A DNA stretch of 45,019 nt from Clostridiales bacterium (GTDB lineage Bacteria; Bacillota; Clostridia; Oscillospirales; Oscillospiraceae), in NCBI GenBank assembly GCA_012838345.1, contig DUPK01000009.1, forward strand, positions 1 through 45,019, given 5' to 3'. Shown in pieces: positions 31,465 to 40,574 of this stretch (the first letter of the stretch is position 1; each line of letters starts with the position of its first letter). The position numbers were made by a program, and so were the translations under genes. The notes below the pieces were generated by a model. That model ran no database searches and was not told the DNA's origin. It was given only the letters and a program-made list of their open reading frames with translations.

Positions 31465-32805
31465 TCACTCGTAATGTATGGTGTCGACGGAAGCATATGT
31501 AGTATACTGCGGCAGCCACTGTAGCCGCACGGTTCCCGTTTCCCCGTGCCTGTTTTTTAATATGATACACTCGGCAATATTGGGGTTTTCGGTTTCGCTG
31601 TTATAGTAGTCATCCCTGTAAAGTCCAAGGACAATGTCGGCGTCCTGCTCTATTGAGCCAGACTCGCGCAGGTCGGAGAGCATCGGTCTTTTATCGCTTC
31701 TGGTTGCGCTGGCGCGGTTTAGCTGCGACAGGCACAGCACCGGAACGTTCAGCTCCTTGGCCATAATTTTCATCATTCGGCTCATCTCGCTGACCACCTG
31801 CGTGCGGTTTTCGTTTGCATAGTTCAGCTTCCCGCCCGGGCCCTGCATAAGCTGCAGATAGTCAATTACCACCAGCGCGAGGTTGTCGAGCCTCCTGCAC
31901 TGGGCGTTCATATCTGAAACCGTGAGAGTCGATGTATCGTCAATGCGTATGTCGGTTCGGCTGAGGTTGGCCGCCGCCGCGGTGAGCTTACGCCACTCGT
32001 CCTCGGTCAGCTGGCCCGTTAGCAGTTTTTTGTTGTCTATAAACGCCTCGCCGGAAAGCAGCCTCAGAACAAGCTGCTCCTTTGACATTTCAAGTGAGAA
32101 CACGGCGACAGTCTTGGAAGTTTTCTTTGCAACGTTTAAAGCGATATTGAGGGCAAAGCTTGTCTTTCCCATACCAGGACGCGATGCGATAAGTATGAGG
32201 TCCGACTTGTTAAGGCCCATAATCCGATTGTCAAGGTCGGGATACCCGGTCGAGTAGCCGGGCAGCTTTCCGTCGCCTACCGCCAGCTCTTTCAGATTTG
32301 TGAAAACGGAGGGCAGTATCTCCCCTATCGGAATCAGACCGCCCCTTGATTTACCCTGCCTGAGGGCATAAATTTTCTGCTCGGCAACTTCCAGAACGTC
32401 CCCGGCTGTGCCCATTCCCCCGAAAACCATCCCGCTCAAATCGGAGGAAACGGCTGCTATATTGCGCAATAGCGCCTTATCGCGGACGATTGCGGCGTAT
32501 TCCAATACGTTTGCCGCCGTCGGCGTAATATCCATCAGCTCAATAATATAGCCCTGAAGATTATCCCTGTTGTTCCCCTGGCTGCGAAGCGTCTCGAGAA
32601 CTGTAACGGCATCTATAACCTTGGAGGTGTTGTTCATCGAGATTATGGTCTCGTAGATTTCGCGGTTGAGTTCGAGATAAAAATCACTGGGCTTTAGCAT
32701 AAGGATGACGTCGTTTACGCATCTTGGGTCGATAAGAATGGAGCCCAGCACCGCCTGCTCGGCTTCGATACTGTGCGGCATTTGCCTGTTCAGGAGCTCG
32801 TCCAT
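31465..32805 (-). CDS. dnaB: replicative DNA helicase DnaB
   Basis: The 446-residue hexameric helicase unwinds DNA at the replication fork. It has the N-terminal DnaB domain (about 8-110), a linker and the RecA-like core. Walker A is SRPGMGKTSFALN, Walker B is LALVVIDYLQLM, and the arginine-finger region lies in SDLRESGSIEQDADIV. GGGAGG precedes the start. In Bacillus the gene is named dnaC. The order gdpP-rplI-dnaB is conserved. No intein is present. Confidence 0.97.
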   Translation of the reverse strand: MDELLNRQMPHSIEAEQAVLGSILIDPRCVNDVILMLKPSDFYLELNREIYETIISMNNTSKVIDAVTVLETLRSQGNNRDNLQGYIIELMDITPTAANVLEYAAIVRDKALLRNIAAVSSDLSGMVFGGMGTAGDVLEVAEQKIYALRQGKSRGGLIPIGEILPSVFTNLKELAVGDGKLPGYSTGYPDLDNRIMGLNKSDLILIASRPGMGKTSFALNIALNVAKKTSKTVAVFSLEMSKEQLVLRLLSGEAFIDNKKLLTGQLTEDEWRKLTAAAANLSRTDIRIDDTSTLTVSDMNAQCRRLDNLALVVIDYLQLMQGPGGKLNYANENRTQVVSEMSRMMKIMAKELNVPVLCLSQLNRASATRSDKRPMLSDLRESGSIEQDADIVLGLYRDDYYNSETENPNIAECIILKNRHGETGTVRLQWLPQYTTYASVDTIHYE

Positions 32806-32839
32806 GACTTTCCTCCCGTGCTTTTTCTATAAAATATTT

Positions 32840-33286
32840 TTATTTCAACTCCGTTACGAGAACATTTATCGTGCCGCTTATCTCATGCCCCAGCTTGCAC
32901 TTGACTTCAAAAGAGCCGAAGGATTTTATGGGTTCCGCCTGTATTTTGTTCTTTTCTATAACAATGCCGTGCTGCTCGCTCAGGCTGTCCGCAATTTCCT
33001 TTGCTGTCACGGCGCCGAAGAGCTTGCCGCCGCTGCCGGCCCTCGCGGGTATTTTAACAACGCAGCTTTTTAGCTTCTCGGCAATCTCCATTGCCTCTTT
33101 CTTCTCTTTTTCAATCCTGGCAAGGCGGGCCTTTTCCTGCTGCTTCATAACATTAACGGCATCAGCAGTTTCCTCAACCGCGAGATTTCTGGGAATTAAA
33201 TAGTTTCTGGCATACCCGTCTGAAACCTCGATACGCTGCCCCTTCTTGCCCTTGCCCTTTATATCCTGTAAAAGTATTACCTTCAT
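32840..33286 (-). CDS. rplI: 50S ribosomal protein L9
   Basis: The 148-residue protein has the L9 N-terminal signature [27 protein letters not shown] and the long connecting helix rich in Glu and Lys (about 45-75). The C-terminal domain ends in [12 protein letters not shown]9 binds 23S rRNA near the L1 stalk and limits frame slippage. AAAGGAAC precedes the start by about 11 bases. It lies between gdpP and dnaB in the usual order. Confidence 0.97.
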   Translation of the reverse strand: MKVILLQDIKGKGKKGQRIEVSDGYARNYLIPRNLAVEETADAVNVMKQQEKARLARIEKEKKEAMEIAEKLKSCVVKIPARAGSGGKLFGAVTAKEIADSLSEQHGIVIEKNKIQAEPIKSFGSFEVKCKLGHEISGTINVLVTELK

Positions 33287-33394
33287 ATTTATAACCGTTC
33301 CTTTCGTCTTTTATATAGTGATATAGGCACGCAATAATTAAATCGCAAATCTCCCGTTCAGCTGCAGCCTAAAGCAAAAGCATTTCAGCAAGTG

Positions 33395-35434
33395 TCACGG
33401 CTCTTTGGTGCTATCTGTTGTCATTTCGTTTCTGAAAAATGAGTCTATAGCCTTCAGGAGGTCCTCAAGCACCTCTTCATAGTCGCTGTCTTTTATCTGG
33501 GCTCCGGCGGTTGACTTGTTGCCTCCGCCCCCCAGCTTTTCAAGGATGACCTGAACATTTATGTCACCCATCGACCTTGCGGATATGTTTACAACATCGC
33601 CTTCGAGATATATCACAAACGAGGCGTTTACCCCCGAAATATTTAAAAGCTCATCCGCGGCCTGCGCGGCTATCGCCCTGTCCTCCTCTGTGCCCGGCAC
33701 GGCGATAGCTATACCGTTTCCGTACATTTTTGCGCTCTGGATAATACGGTACTTTGCCACCGTGCTGCCGAAATCGTTTTGTAGAAGCCTTCTGACTTCC
33801 GTGGTGTCCGCCCCGGCGCGCCTGAGGTATGCCGCCGCGTCAAATGTCCGGCTTCCAGTGCGCATAGTGAAGTTTTTCGTATCCATAACTATTCCCGATA
33901 GGAGCGCCTCGGCCTCATTGCGCAGTATGTCGGACTGCGATACGAGGTACTGCATTAGCTCCGTCACGAGCTCACAGGTGGAAGAGGCGTAGGGCTCGTG
34001 GAAATTTAAGACCACATCGTCTATATATGAGGCGGCTCTCCTGTGGTGGTCTATAACCGCCACCTTCTGGCAGGCCTCAAGCAGGGCCTTGGATTCGACT
34101 TGGTCCGGCCTGTTTGTATCCACAACTACCAAGAGACTCTGCGAATCGGCCATAATTATGGCGTTTTGCGCCGTGACAAATACATCCGAGTATTCGGGCA
34201 CGGCCTGCATGCGCCGAATGAGGACATGCGCCGAATTGCGTGTCATATCCAGGACTATTCTGACCTTTTTGCCCCGTTTTCTGGCGATACAGCAGATACC
34301 GATGGCGGCGCCTAAGCAGTCTAGATCGGCGTATTCATGCCCCATGACAAACACATTCGAAGCATCGCTGATAAGCTCACCGAGGGCATTGGCCATAACG
34401 CGCGATTTGACCTTCGTGCGTTTTTCCAGTTCCTTCGAATGCCCGCCATAGAACTCAAAGTTCTTCTTGTTCTTTATAACCACCTGGTCGCCGCCGCGCG
34501 ACAGGGCCATCTCAAGGCCGAGAGAGGCAAACCTAAAGCTCTCCTCTATAGTGTCCGCTCCCCTGCCTATGCCGATACTGATGGTAGCGGGGATGCCGCT
34601 CGGCGTTATTATCTCCTTCACGGAGTCAAGCAGGCTGAATTTGTTCTCAATAAAACCCTTCATATACCTGTCCTCAAAAATGAACAGGTAGCGGTCCCTG
34701 TCGTACTTGCACAGGAAACCGCCGCAGCCTGAGGTCCAGGCCGATATTTTTTCGTCTATTGCGGCGAGTATCGCCGTATTTGCCGCGTCGTTCAGGCTGC
34801 CCCTGAACTCCTCGTAATTGTCGAGCATGATTATGGAAAGTACAAGGCGGGAATCCTTGTATTCCTTTTTGATATGGGCGTACTCGGTCACATCAATCAG
34901 ATAAACCGTCCCTATAAAGGCGGCCTTGCCTGATTTCTGTTCAACACGGGCGACATTCCCGTAGAGCCTGTATTTTTTCTCGCCGACCGTTATAAGCTCG
35001 GGGCAGACGCTCTTGCCCTCCAGAAGCCACTTGCCGTTAAATTCCGGAATCGCATCTGCAAGGCTGTGTTCCATTATCCGCTCACGCCCGCCGGTGAGTT
35101 CAAGGAAGGTGGAATTTGCCCACAAAACCTCATAGGTATCCATCTGGAAAACTACCATCGGGAGGGGGAAATTCTGCAAAGTGGTTTTGGTTGCAGAGTC
35201 GACCTGGTAGCCTACCGACTCTATAAAGTCGACAAGCCCGCGGCGCTGGCTTCGCGCCCTTATTATCGAGTATATAAAAAGGCCTACCGTGACCAAAGCC
35301 TCGCCCGCGGCGAGATAATAAAGTCTCAACGCAAACGCGGCCAAGGCAAACACGATGAGGAAAGCAAAGTACAGAAGCATCGAAGGCTCGCCGAGCCTTG
35401 AAAGCTTTTTCATAAAGGAACGTCTGTCATTCAA
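33395..35434 (-). CDS. gdpP: cyclic-di-AMP phosphodiesterase GdpP
   Basis: The 679-residue protein has two N-terminal membrane helices (about 17-60), a PAS-like domain (about 80-170), a degenerate GGDEF domain (about 190-320), a DHH domain and DHHA1. Catalytic motifs seen are GHEYADLDCLG (metal-binding Asp-x-Asp), VVVDTNRPD, VIDHHRR and GGGGNKSTAG in DHHA1. GdpP hydrolyses c-di-AMP to pApA and so affects potassium and wall homeostasis. TTG at 35434 is chosen because a G-rich ribosome site (GGGGGGG) precedes it by 8 bases, while the ATG seven codons later has none. It heads the run to ftsH. Confidence 0.93.
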   Translation of the reverse strand: MNDRRSFMKKLSRLGEPSMLLYFAFLIVFALAAFALRLYYLAAGEALVTVGLFIYSIIRARSQRRGLVDFIESVGYQVDSATKTTLQNFPLPMVVFQMDTYEVLWANSTFLELTGGRERIMEHSLADAIPEFNGKWLLEGKSVCPELITVGEKKYRLYGNVARVEQKSGKAAFIGTVYLIDVTEYAHIKKEYKDSRLVLSIIMLDNYEEFRGSLNDAANTAILAAIDEKISAWTSGCGGFLCKYDRDRYLFIFEDRYMKGFIENKFSLLDSVKEIITPSGIPATISIGIGRGADTIEESFRFASLGLEMALSRGGDQVVIKNKKNFEFYGGHSKELEKRTKVKSRVMANALGELISDASNVFVMGHEYADLDCLGAAIGICCIARKRGKKVRIVLDMTRNSAHVLIRRMQAVPEYSDVFVTAQNAIIMADSQSLLVVVDTNRPDQVESKALLEACQKVAVIDHHRRAASYIDDVVLNFHEPYASSTCELVTELMQYLVSQSDILRNEAEALLSGIVMDTKNFTMRTGSRTFDAAAYLRRAGADTTEVRRLLQNDFGSTVAKYRIIQSAKMYGNGIAIAVPGTEEDRAIAAQAADELLNISGVNASFVIYLEGDVVNISARSMGDINVQVILEKLGGGGNKSTAGAQIKDSDYEEVLEDLLKAIDSFFRNEMTTDSTKEP

Positions 35435-35477
35435 GGTCTAGCCCCCCCGACAATATTTTCCCATATTAATAAGGTTA

Positions 35478-35506
35478 ATTATAACAGATAAGTAGCACAA
35501 GCACAA
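35478..35506 (-). promoter_or_regulatory. promoter candidate of the gdpP-ftsH run
   Basis: TTGTGC (35501-35506), a 17-base spacer and TATAAT (35478-35483) on the minus strand. The -10 is perfect and the -35 weak. The start would be near 35471. A plus-strand promoter for the divergent gene could not be placed with confidence, though TACTAT at 35573 is possible. Confidence 0.55.
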
Positions 35507-35609
35507 GCATAATTGTGTCGCCGAAACCCGGTACCGAAGCCTGTTTGTACTAATATCTGCCATAGAGGGCAATACTATAGGCACAAAGAAAAAACAGGAG
35601 TGGTACCGC

Positions 35610-37919
35610 ATGAAAGCTGTGATTATGGCGGGCGGCGAGGGTACGCGGCTTCGTCCCGTTAGCATTTTAAGACCCAAGCCCATGGTAAAACTCATGGACA
35701 AGCCCGTTTCGGAATACATTGTGCAGCTGCTGAAAAAAAACGGGATAAGGGACATATGCATGACCCTCCGTTATCTACCGCAGGTCGTTCTGGATTATTT
35801 CGGCGACGGCAGCGAGTTTGGGGTAAACATCGAGTATCAGGTGGAAAAGGAACCGCTCGGCACGGCGGGCGGCGTGAGAGCCTGCCGCAAGTTCATCGGC
35901 GAGGACGATTTCATAGTCATATCGGGAGATGCTGTGTGCGACTTCGATTTGGAAAAATGCATTGAGTTTCACCGCAGGAAAAACTCAAAGGCAACAATAA
36001 TCCTCTGCCAGAGGGACGAGCCGCTTGAATACGGGCTTGTGCTGACCGACAGCTCGGACAGAGTAACCCAGTTTGTTGAAAAGCCCTCCTGGGACAAGGT
36101 CCTGACCGATTCCGTGAATACGGGCATATACATTCTATCCCCGGAGATTTTGGAGCGCATACCTAAAGGCGTAAGCTACGATTTCGGCAGGGACCTCTTC
36201 CCGCAGCTTTTAAACGACAACATTCCGATTTATGCGGTGACCGCCGAGGGATACTGGTGCGATATTGGGAACTGCCGCGCTTATCTGGAGTGCAATTTTG
36301 ACGCACTCGACGAGAAGATAGCCTTTGATTTTGGAAAACAGGTTATAAGCGGGGTCTGGTCACACTCCAGGTTGCCGGAGAGCGTAAGCGTACACCCTCC
36401 CTGCTATATCGGCCACGGCGTCACAATCGAGGACGAGGCGGTCATCGGCCCCTATGCGGTATTGTGTAAGGGGACTCACATAGGAAAGGGCGCCAAAATT
36501 GAGCGCTGCGTCATTGACGGAGCCGACATAGGCCCGGGCGCCGAGCTGACAAGCGCCACAATCTGCCGCGGCGCTAGAATCGGCAAAGACGCGCTTGTTT
36601 CAGAAGGCTGCGTTGTGGGAGACGGCGCTGTAGTCGGAAACGGCGCCTTCCTTGCCGAGGGCGTCCGCGTCTGGCCGCAGAAGCATATCGATGAGGGCGG
36701 CCGTGTACTCATTTCTGTTATCCACGGCACTGCGCGCTCCTCGGCACTGCTTTTCCAGGGCAGGCTCGCCGGAGAGATAGGCAGCGACCTGAGCTTTGAA
36801 AACTGCATAAGCATGGGCTCGGCCCTATCGGGCTACGGCAGGGTTATCATATCGTCAAGCGGCACCCCCGCGGCGATGGCAGCGGTAAATGCGCTCAAGT
36901 GCGGTATATGCTCGGGCGGTGGCGAAGTATGGGAGAGCGAGCGCAGTTTTGAGGCTGCAACCGCCTTCGCCGCAAGATATTATGACATGGCGGCTTCCGT
37001 TTATGTGCGGCACAACGGCCCCTCTCTTGTGCTCAGTTTCTTCGGCAAGGACGGCAGGCCCTTTACCAGGTCCGAGGAACGCAGGATTGAGGCCGCAATG
37101 AACGGAGACACCGTCCGCGCTCCACATAACCGTATCGGCGCTGTCAGGTTTCTCCCGGACACTGTGGACAGCTACACGCTTTCAGCCGTAAAGCAGGCGT
37201 TTTTCCGCAGCAGATTGCTTTGTAAAACACCGGTCTATGTCTTTGGCGACAGCATCGCTTCAATCACCCTAAGGCGCGTGCTTTCGGTCCTCGGCTGCAC
37301 CGCCGCTAAGCGCAAAGAAGACGGAATTTGCTTTCAAATATCCGACGACGGCTTTTCGCTGATTGCCGAGGAGGGCGGTACCATTGTCTACCCGCCTCAG
37401 CTTTCAGTAATGCTTGCGCTGCTCGAATTTGAAATAGGCAGCGGCCGGGTTGCAATCCTGCCTTCAGCCCCGACGGCAATTGAGCTTCTCGCCGAGTCCC
37501 TCGGCGGGAAAGTGCTAAAGGTCGGAAAGATTAAAAACGCAGAGTCGCTGCTCAGCCAGCAGACCTTTATGTACGACGGGATTTTCGCGGCGGCAAGGCT
37601 CGTAGCGGGACTTGCAGCCAAAAACGAAACTCTGTCGCATCTTGCCGAGCGCACCCCGAGATTCTATATAAGCCACCGCTCCGTTCCAATCAGGCGCAGC
37701 CGCGGGGCTGTTATGCGGGAGCTGATAAACAGTTGCTCGGAAATGTCCATCGAGCTTGCAGAAGGCCTTGATATTTCACTTAACGAAGGGCGAATACGCA
37801 TTTCCCCTCTTGCAAGCAGCGCACTTAAAATTACTACCGAATGTGAAAGTGAAAGCTCCGCCATGGCCCTGTGCGACCAGTTTGAAGACCTTGTCAGAAA
37901 TATAGATAACAGTGAGTAA
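35610..37919 (+). CDS. sugar nucleotidyltransferase fused to hexapeptide repeats and a phosphomannomutase-like domain
   Basis: This 769-residue protein has three parts. Residues 1-230 are a nucleotidyltransferase with AGGEGTRLRP (7-16), PMVKLMDKP and the GYWCDIGN block, of the mannose-1-phosphate guanylyl or glucose-1-phosphate nucleotidyl type. Residues about 255-350 form a left-handed beta-helix of hexapeptide repeats (IGHGVTIEDEAVIGP and following). Residues about 370-765 align in style to alpha-phosphohexomutases. The mutase part lacks a normal catalytic TASHNP loop (it reads SSSGTPAA near 415-422) and a DGDADR metal loop (it reads ISDDGFSLI). It may therefore be inactive or regulatory. 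The fusion is known in bacteria. CAGGAG precedes the start. Confidence 0.85.
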   Translation: MKAVIMAGGEGTRLRPVSILRPKPMVKLMDKPVSEYIVQLLKKNGIRDICMTLRYLPQVVLDYFGDGSEFGVNIEYQVEKEPLGTAGGVRACRKFIGEDDFIVISGDAVCDFDLEKCIEFHRRKNSKATIILCQRDEPLEYGLVLTDSSDRVTQFVEKPSWDKVLTDSVNTGIYILSPEILERIPKGVSYDFGRDLFPQLLNDNIPIYAVTAEGYWCDIGNCRAYLECNFDALDEKIAFDFGKQVISGVWSHSRLPESVSVHPPCYIGHGVTIEDEAVIGPYAVLCKGTHIGKGAKIERCVIDGADIGPGAELTSATICRGARIGKDALVSEGCVVGDGAVVGNGAFLAEGVRVWPQKHIDEGGRVLISVIHGTARSSALLFQGRLAGEIGSDLSFENCISMGSALSGYGRVIISSSGTPAAMAAVNALKCGICSGGGEVWESERSFEAATAFAARYYDMAASVYVRHNGPSLVLSFFGKDGRPFTRSEERRIEAAMNGDTVRAPHNRIGAVRFLPDTVDSYTLSAVKQAFFRSRLLCKTPVYVFGDSIASITLRRVLSVLGCTAAKRKEDGICFQISDDGFSLIAEEGGTIVYPPQLSVMLALLEFEIGSGRVAILPSAPTAIELLAESLGGKVLKVGKIKNAESLLSQQTFMYDGIFAAARLVAGLAAKNETLSHLAERTPRFYISHRSVPIRRSRGAVMRELINSCSEMSIELAEGLDISLNEGRIRISPLASSALKITTECESESSAMALCDQFEDLVRNIDNSE

Positions 37920-37974
37920 CTAAATAATTATTATTAAAAGTTGAAAAATTATATATCATTGTGTATATTTAATC

Positions 37975-38003
37975 TTGATAAACTTATAAAATTGTAATAT
38001 AAT
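37975..38003 (+). promoter_or_regulatory. sigma-A promoter of the amino acid ABC operon
   Basis: TTGATA (37975-37980), a 17-base spacer and TATAAT (37998-38003), about 30 bases upstream of the solute-binding gene and close to its AGGGAGGA ribosome site. Confidence 0.8.
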
Positions 38004-38036
38004 TCATTTCAATGCTATTTAGGGAGGATATACACA

Positions 38037-38816
38037 ATGAAAAGGATATTTATTATTGCCTTATCCGTACTGCTGCTTTTGAGTCTTTTCGGCTGCGGGT
38101 CTAAATCTGCAAAAATAAGCTCCGTCGACGACCTGCCCGGAAAAACCATAGGCGTACAAGAGAACACGACAGGCGACATCTACGCATCAGACTATGAAGA
38201 ACAAGGCTCCACAATAGAGCGCTACAGCAAGGGTAACGACGCAATCCAGGCCCTTCTCCAAGGCAAAATCGACTGCGTAATCATTGACAGCGAACCTGCA
38301 AAGGCCTTCGTCGCGGCAAACGCCGGCAAACTTAAAATTCTTGATGAGCCGTTCGAGCTTGAATATTATGCAATCTGCGTCGCCAAGAACAACACCGAGC
38401 TTAAAGACAGCATAAACGAGGCTCTTCGTACCTTAGATGAAAACGGCACACTTAAGAATATCATCGACTCGTATATAAGCGGCACGGATTATAAATACAC
38501 CTCGCCGGAGAATGTAGACCGCAGTAAGGGCGAGCTGGTAATGGCCACAAACGCCTACTTCCCCCCTTATGAGTATTATGAGGGCGGAGAAATTACCGGC
38601 ATCGACGCGGATATAGCGCTTGCAATCTGCGATTTGCTTGGTTACTCGCTCAGAATTGAAGATATGGAGTTTAACTCCATAATCGCCGCTGTCCAGACCG
38701 GAAAGGCCGACTTCGGAATGGCAGGAATGACCGTCACTGAGGACAGATTGAAGAACGTAGACTTTACTGACACATACGCCACCGCAACCCAGGTTATTAT
38801 TGTCCAGAACAACTAA
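38037..38816 (+). CDS. amino acid ABC transporter solute-binding lipoprotein, circularly permuted
   Basis: The 259-residue protein has a lipoprotein signal (MKRIFIIALSVLLLLSLFGC, lipobox LFGC with Cys20). It belongs to the SBP family 3 of polar amino acid transporters, but the order of its halves is reversed. Residues 27-149 correspond to the usual C-terminal half (DLPGKTIGVQENTTGD, ALLQGKIDCVIID, LDEPFELEYYAICVAKNNTEL). Residues 165-257 correspond to the usual N-terminal half (LVMATNAYFPPYEYYEGGEI, IEDMEFNSIIAAVQTGKADF, TVTEDRLKNVDFTDTYATA). The permutation point falls at the interlobe hinge. GGAGG lies 11 bases before the start. The permease and ATPase genes follow. Confidence 0.92.
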   Translation: MKRIFIIALSVLLLLSLFGCGSKSAKISSVDDLPGKTIGVQENTTGDIYASDYEEQGSTIERYSKGNDAIQALLQGKIDCVIIDSEPAKAFVAANAGKLKILDEPFELEYYAICVAKNNTELKDSINEALRTLDENGTLKNIIDSYISGTDYKYTSPENVDRSKGELVMATNAYFPPYEYYEGGEITGIDADIALAICDLLGYSLRIEDMEFNSIIAAVQTGKADFGMAGMTVTEDRLKNVDFTDTYATATQVIIVQNN

Positions 38817-38827
38817 TTGTCTAACGA

Positions 38828-38870
38828 AGGGCGGTCTGTCTGCTTCGTAAACTTGGAGCAGGGCCGCCCT
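38828..38870 (+). terminator. attenuator hairpin between the binding-protein and permease genes
   Basis: AGGGCGG (38828-38834) pairs with CCGCCCT (38864-38870), with an inner CTGCT/AGCAG stem. It lies 11 bases after the stop codon. No T-run follows, so it likely protects mRNA or terminates partially, giving more binding protein than permease, as in many ABC operons. Confidence 0.65.
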
Positions 38871-38890
38871 AGCCAATTTAGAAGGATACG

Positions 38891-39667
38891 ATGCCGATGG
38901 AACTCTTTTTCTTAAAAATAATGATTTTTTTCGAGAAAATAGAATCCTTTTTCCGAGGATTATTTTCCGGAGAACTTTTCGATGAGCTTAAAATTAAATT
39001 TATCAACACCTTTATAGATGACAACAGGTGGAAATATCTTGCCGACGGACTGGTTATCACACTAAAGGTCGCGTTTTTCGCCGTACTGCTCGGCATCGCA
39101 ATCGGATTTGTCGTAGCGATTATAAGAGCGACCAATATCAACACCGGCAAGCTCAGGGTGCTCAACTTCTTCTGTAAATTCTACATAACGGTCATCCGCG
39201 GCACTCCGGTTGTCGTGCAGCTGCTTATCATTTATTTTGTTATTTTCGCCTCGGTAAAAATTGACAAGTCCTTCGTGGCCATACTTGCCTTTGGCATAAA
39301 TTCCGGAGCCTACGTTGCAGAGATAGTCCGAGGCGGAATTATGTCCATTGACGTCGGGCAGATGGAGGCCGGCCGGAGCCTTGGTTTCAACTATGTGCAG
39401 ACCATGTGGCATATCATCCTGCCGCAGGCATTTAAAAACGTGCTCCCCGCCCTCGGCAACGAGTTTATCGTTCTGCTGAAGGAGACCTCGGTTTCGGGCT
39501 ACATAGCATTGCAGGACTTGACCAAGGGCGGAGATATTATACGCGGCCGTACCTATGAAAGCTTCATGCCGCTTATAGCAGTGGCGCTGATTTACTTAGC
39601 CTTAGTCATGATTTTGTCTTATCTCGTCGGACTCCTCGAGAGGAGGTTGAGAAGCAGTGACCACTGA
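38891..39667 (+). CDS. amino acid ABC transporter permease
   Basis: The 258-residue permease of the HisM/GlnP type has about five membrane helices and an N-terminal extension of roughly 45 residues. The EAA-type loop is [29 protein letters not shown] (about 157-185). [15 protein letters not shown] is also typical. Two permease subunits would form the channel, here probably a homodimer because no second permease gene is present. GAAGGAT precedes the start. The end overlaps the ATPase start by 11 bases. Confidence 0.93.
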   Translation: MPMELFFLKIMIFFEKIESFFRGLFSGELFDELKIKFINTFIDDNRWKYLADGLVITLKVAFFAVLLGIAIGFVVAIIRATNINTGKLRVLNFFCKFYITVIRGTPVVVQLLIIYFVIFASVKIDKSFVAILAFGINSGAYVAEIVRGGIMSIDVGQMEAGRSLGFNYVQTMWHIILPQAFKNVLPALGNEFIVLLKETSVSGYIALQDLTKGGDIIRGRTYESFMPLIAVALIYLALVMILSYLVGLLERRLRSSDH

Positions 39668-40394
39668 TGTATTGATAAAGGTTGAGGGCCTAAAAAAGCA
39701 TTTTGGAAGCCTCAAGGCGCTTGACGGGGTAACTATAGACATCCAAAAGGGAGACGTGGCTGTAGTTATAGGCCCCTCGGGCAGCGGAAAATCCACCTTC
39801 CTGCGCTGTTTAAATCTGCTTGAGGTCCCGACCGAGGGCGCAATATACTTTGAGGGAAATGATATTACCGACCCGAAGTGCGATATAAATAAGCACCGCC
39901 AGAAGATGGGCATGGTGTTCCAGCAGTTTAACCTCTTCCCGCACATGACTATACTGAAAAATCTCACCTTGGCGCCGATGAAGCTGCTTAAGCTCTCAAA
40001 GGAAGAGGCGGAGAAACGCGCAATGGAGCTTCTTGCCCGCGTCGGACTTGCTGACAGGGCAAACTCCTACCCCTCCCAGCTCTCCGGAGGACAGAAACAG
40101 CGAATAGCAATCGTTCGGGCGCTGTGCATGAACCCTGACGTCATGCTCTTTGACGAGCCGACCTCGGCGCTCGACCCAGAGATGGTCGGCGAGGTTTTGG
40201 ACGTCATGAAGAACCTTGCAAAAGATGGTATGACCATGGTAGTGGTTACCCACGAGATGGGCTTTGCCAAGGAAGTGGGTACCCGTGTCGTCTTTATGGA
40301 CGAGGGAAAGATTGTTGAAGAAAACTCGCCGGCGGAACTGTTCACCAACCCGAAAAGCGACAGGCTAAAGAGTTTTCTTGCCAAGATTCTATAG
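39657..40394 (+). CDS. amino acid ABC transporter ATP-binding protein
   Basis: The 245-residue GlnQ/HisP-type ATPase has Walker A GPSGSGKS (39-46), the Q-loop in [12 protein letters not shown], the signature LSGGQKQR, Walker B VMLFDEP and the H-loop in [11 protein letters not shown] at 39657 is the start, with AGGAGG 10 bases before it and overlapping the permease gene. It completes a minimal one-permease, one-ATPase uptake system with the permuted binding protein. Confidence 0.95.
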   Translation: MTTDVLIKVEGLKKHFGSLKALDGVTIDIQKGDVAVVIGPSGSGKSTFLRCLNLLEVPTEGAIYFEGNDITDPKCDINKHRQKMGMVFQQFNLFPHMTILKNLTLAPMKLLKLSKEEAEKRAMELLARVGLADRANSYPSQLSGGQKQRIAIVRALCMNPDVMLFDEPTSALDPEMVGEVLDVMKNLAKDGMTMVVVTHEMGFAKEVGTRVVFMDEGKIVEENSPAELFTNPKSDRLKSFLAKIL

Positions 40395-40421
40395 CCCCGT
40401 ATTTACAATCTGATAAATCAG

Positions 40422-40451
40422 CCCTAACGATAGTACTCATTATCGTTAGGG
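40422..40451 (+). terminator. terminator of the ABC operon
   Basis: CCCTAACGATA (40422-40432) pairs perfectly with TATCGTTAGGG (40441-40451) around an 8-base loop; TTATATTTA follows. The T-run is imperfect. Confidence 0.75.
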
Positions 40452-40510
40452 TTATATTTAGGACAATATACAGTTTCGGTTTGTTTTATCCAATTATTGA
40501 GACAATAGAG

Positions 40511-40539
40511 TTGAAAAATATAAGCTTTAGCGTTATAAT
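40511..40539 (+). promoter_or_regulatory. sigma-A promoter of asnS
   Basis: TTGAAA (40511-40516), 17 bases and TATAAT (40534-40539), about 36 bases before the start codon. The leader is too short for a T-box. Confidence 0.85.
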
Positions 40540-40574
40540 GGGACATTCAATGCAATAAAAGAGAGGTTGTTTCA

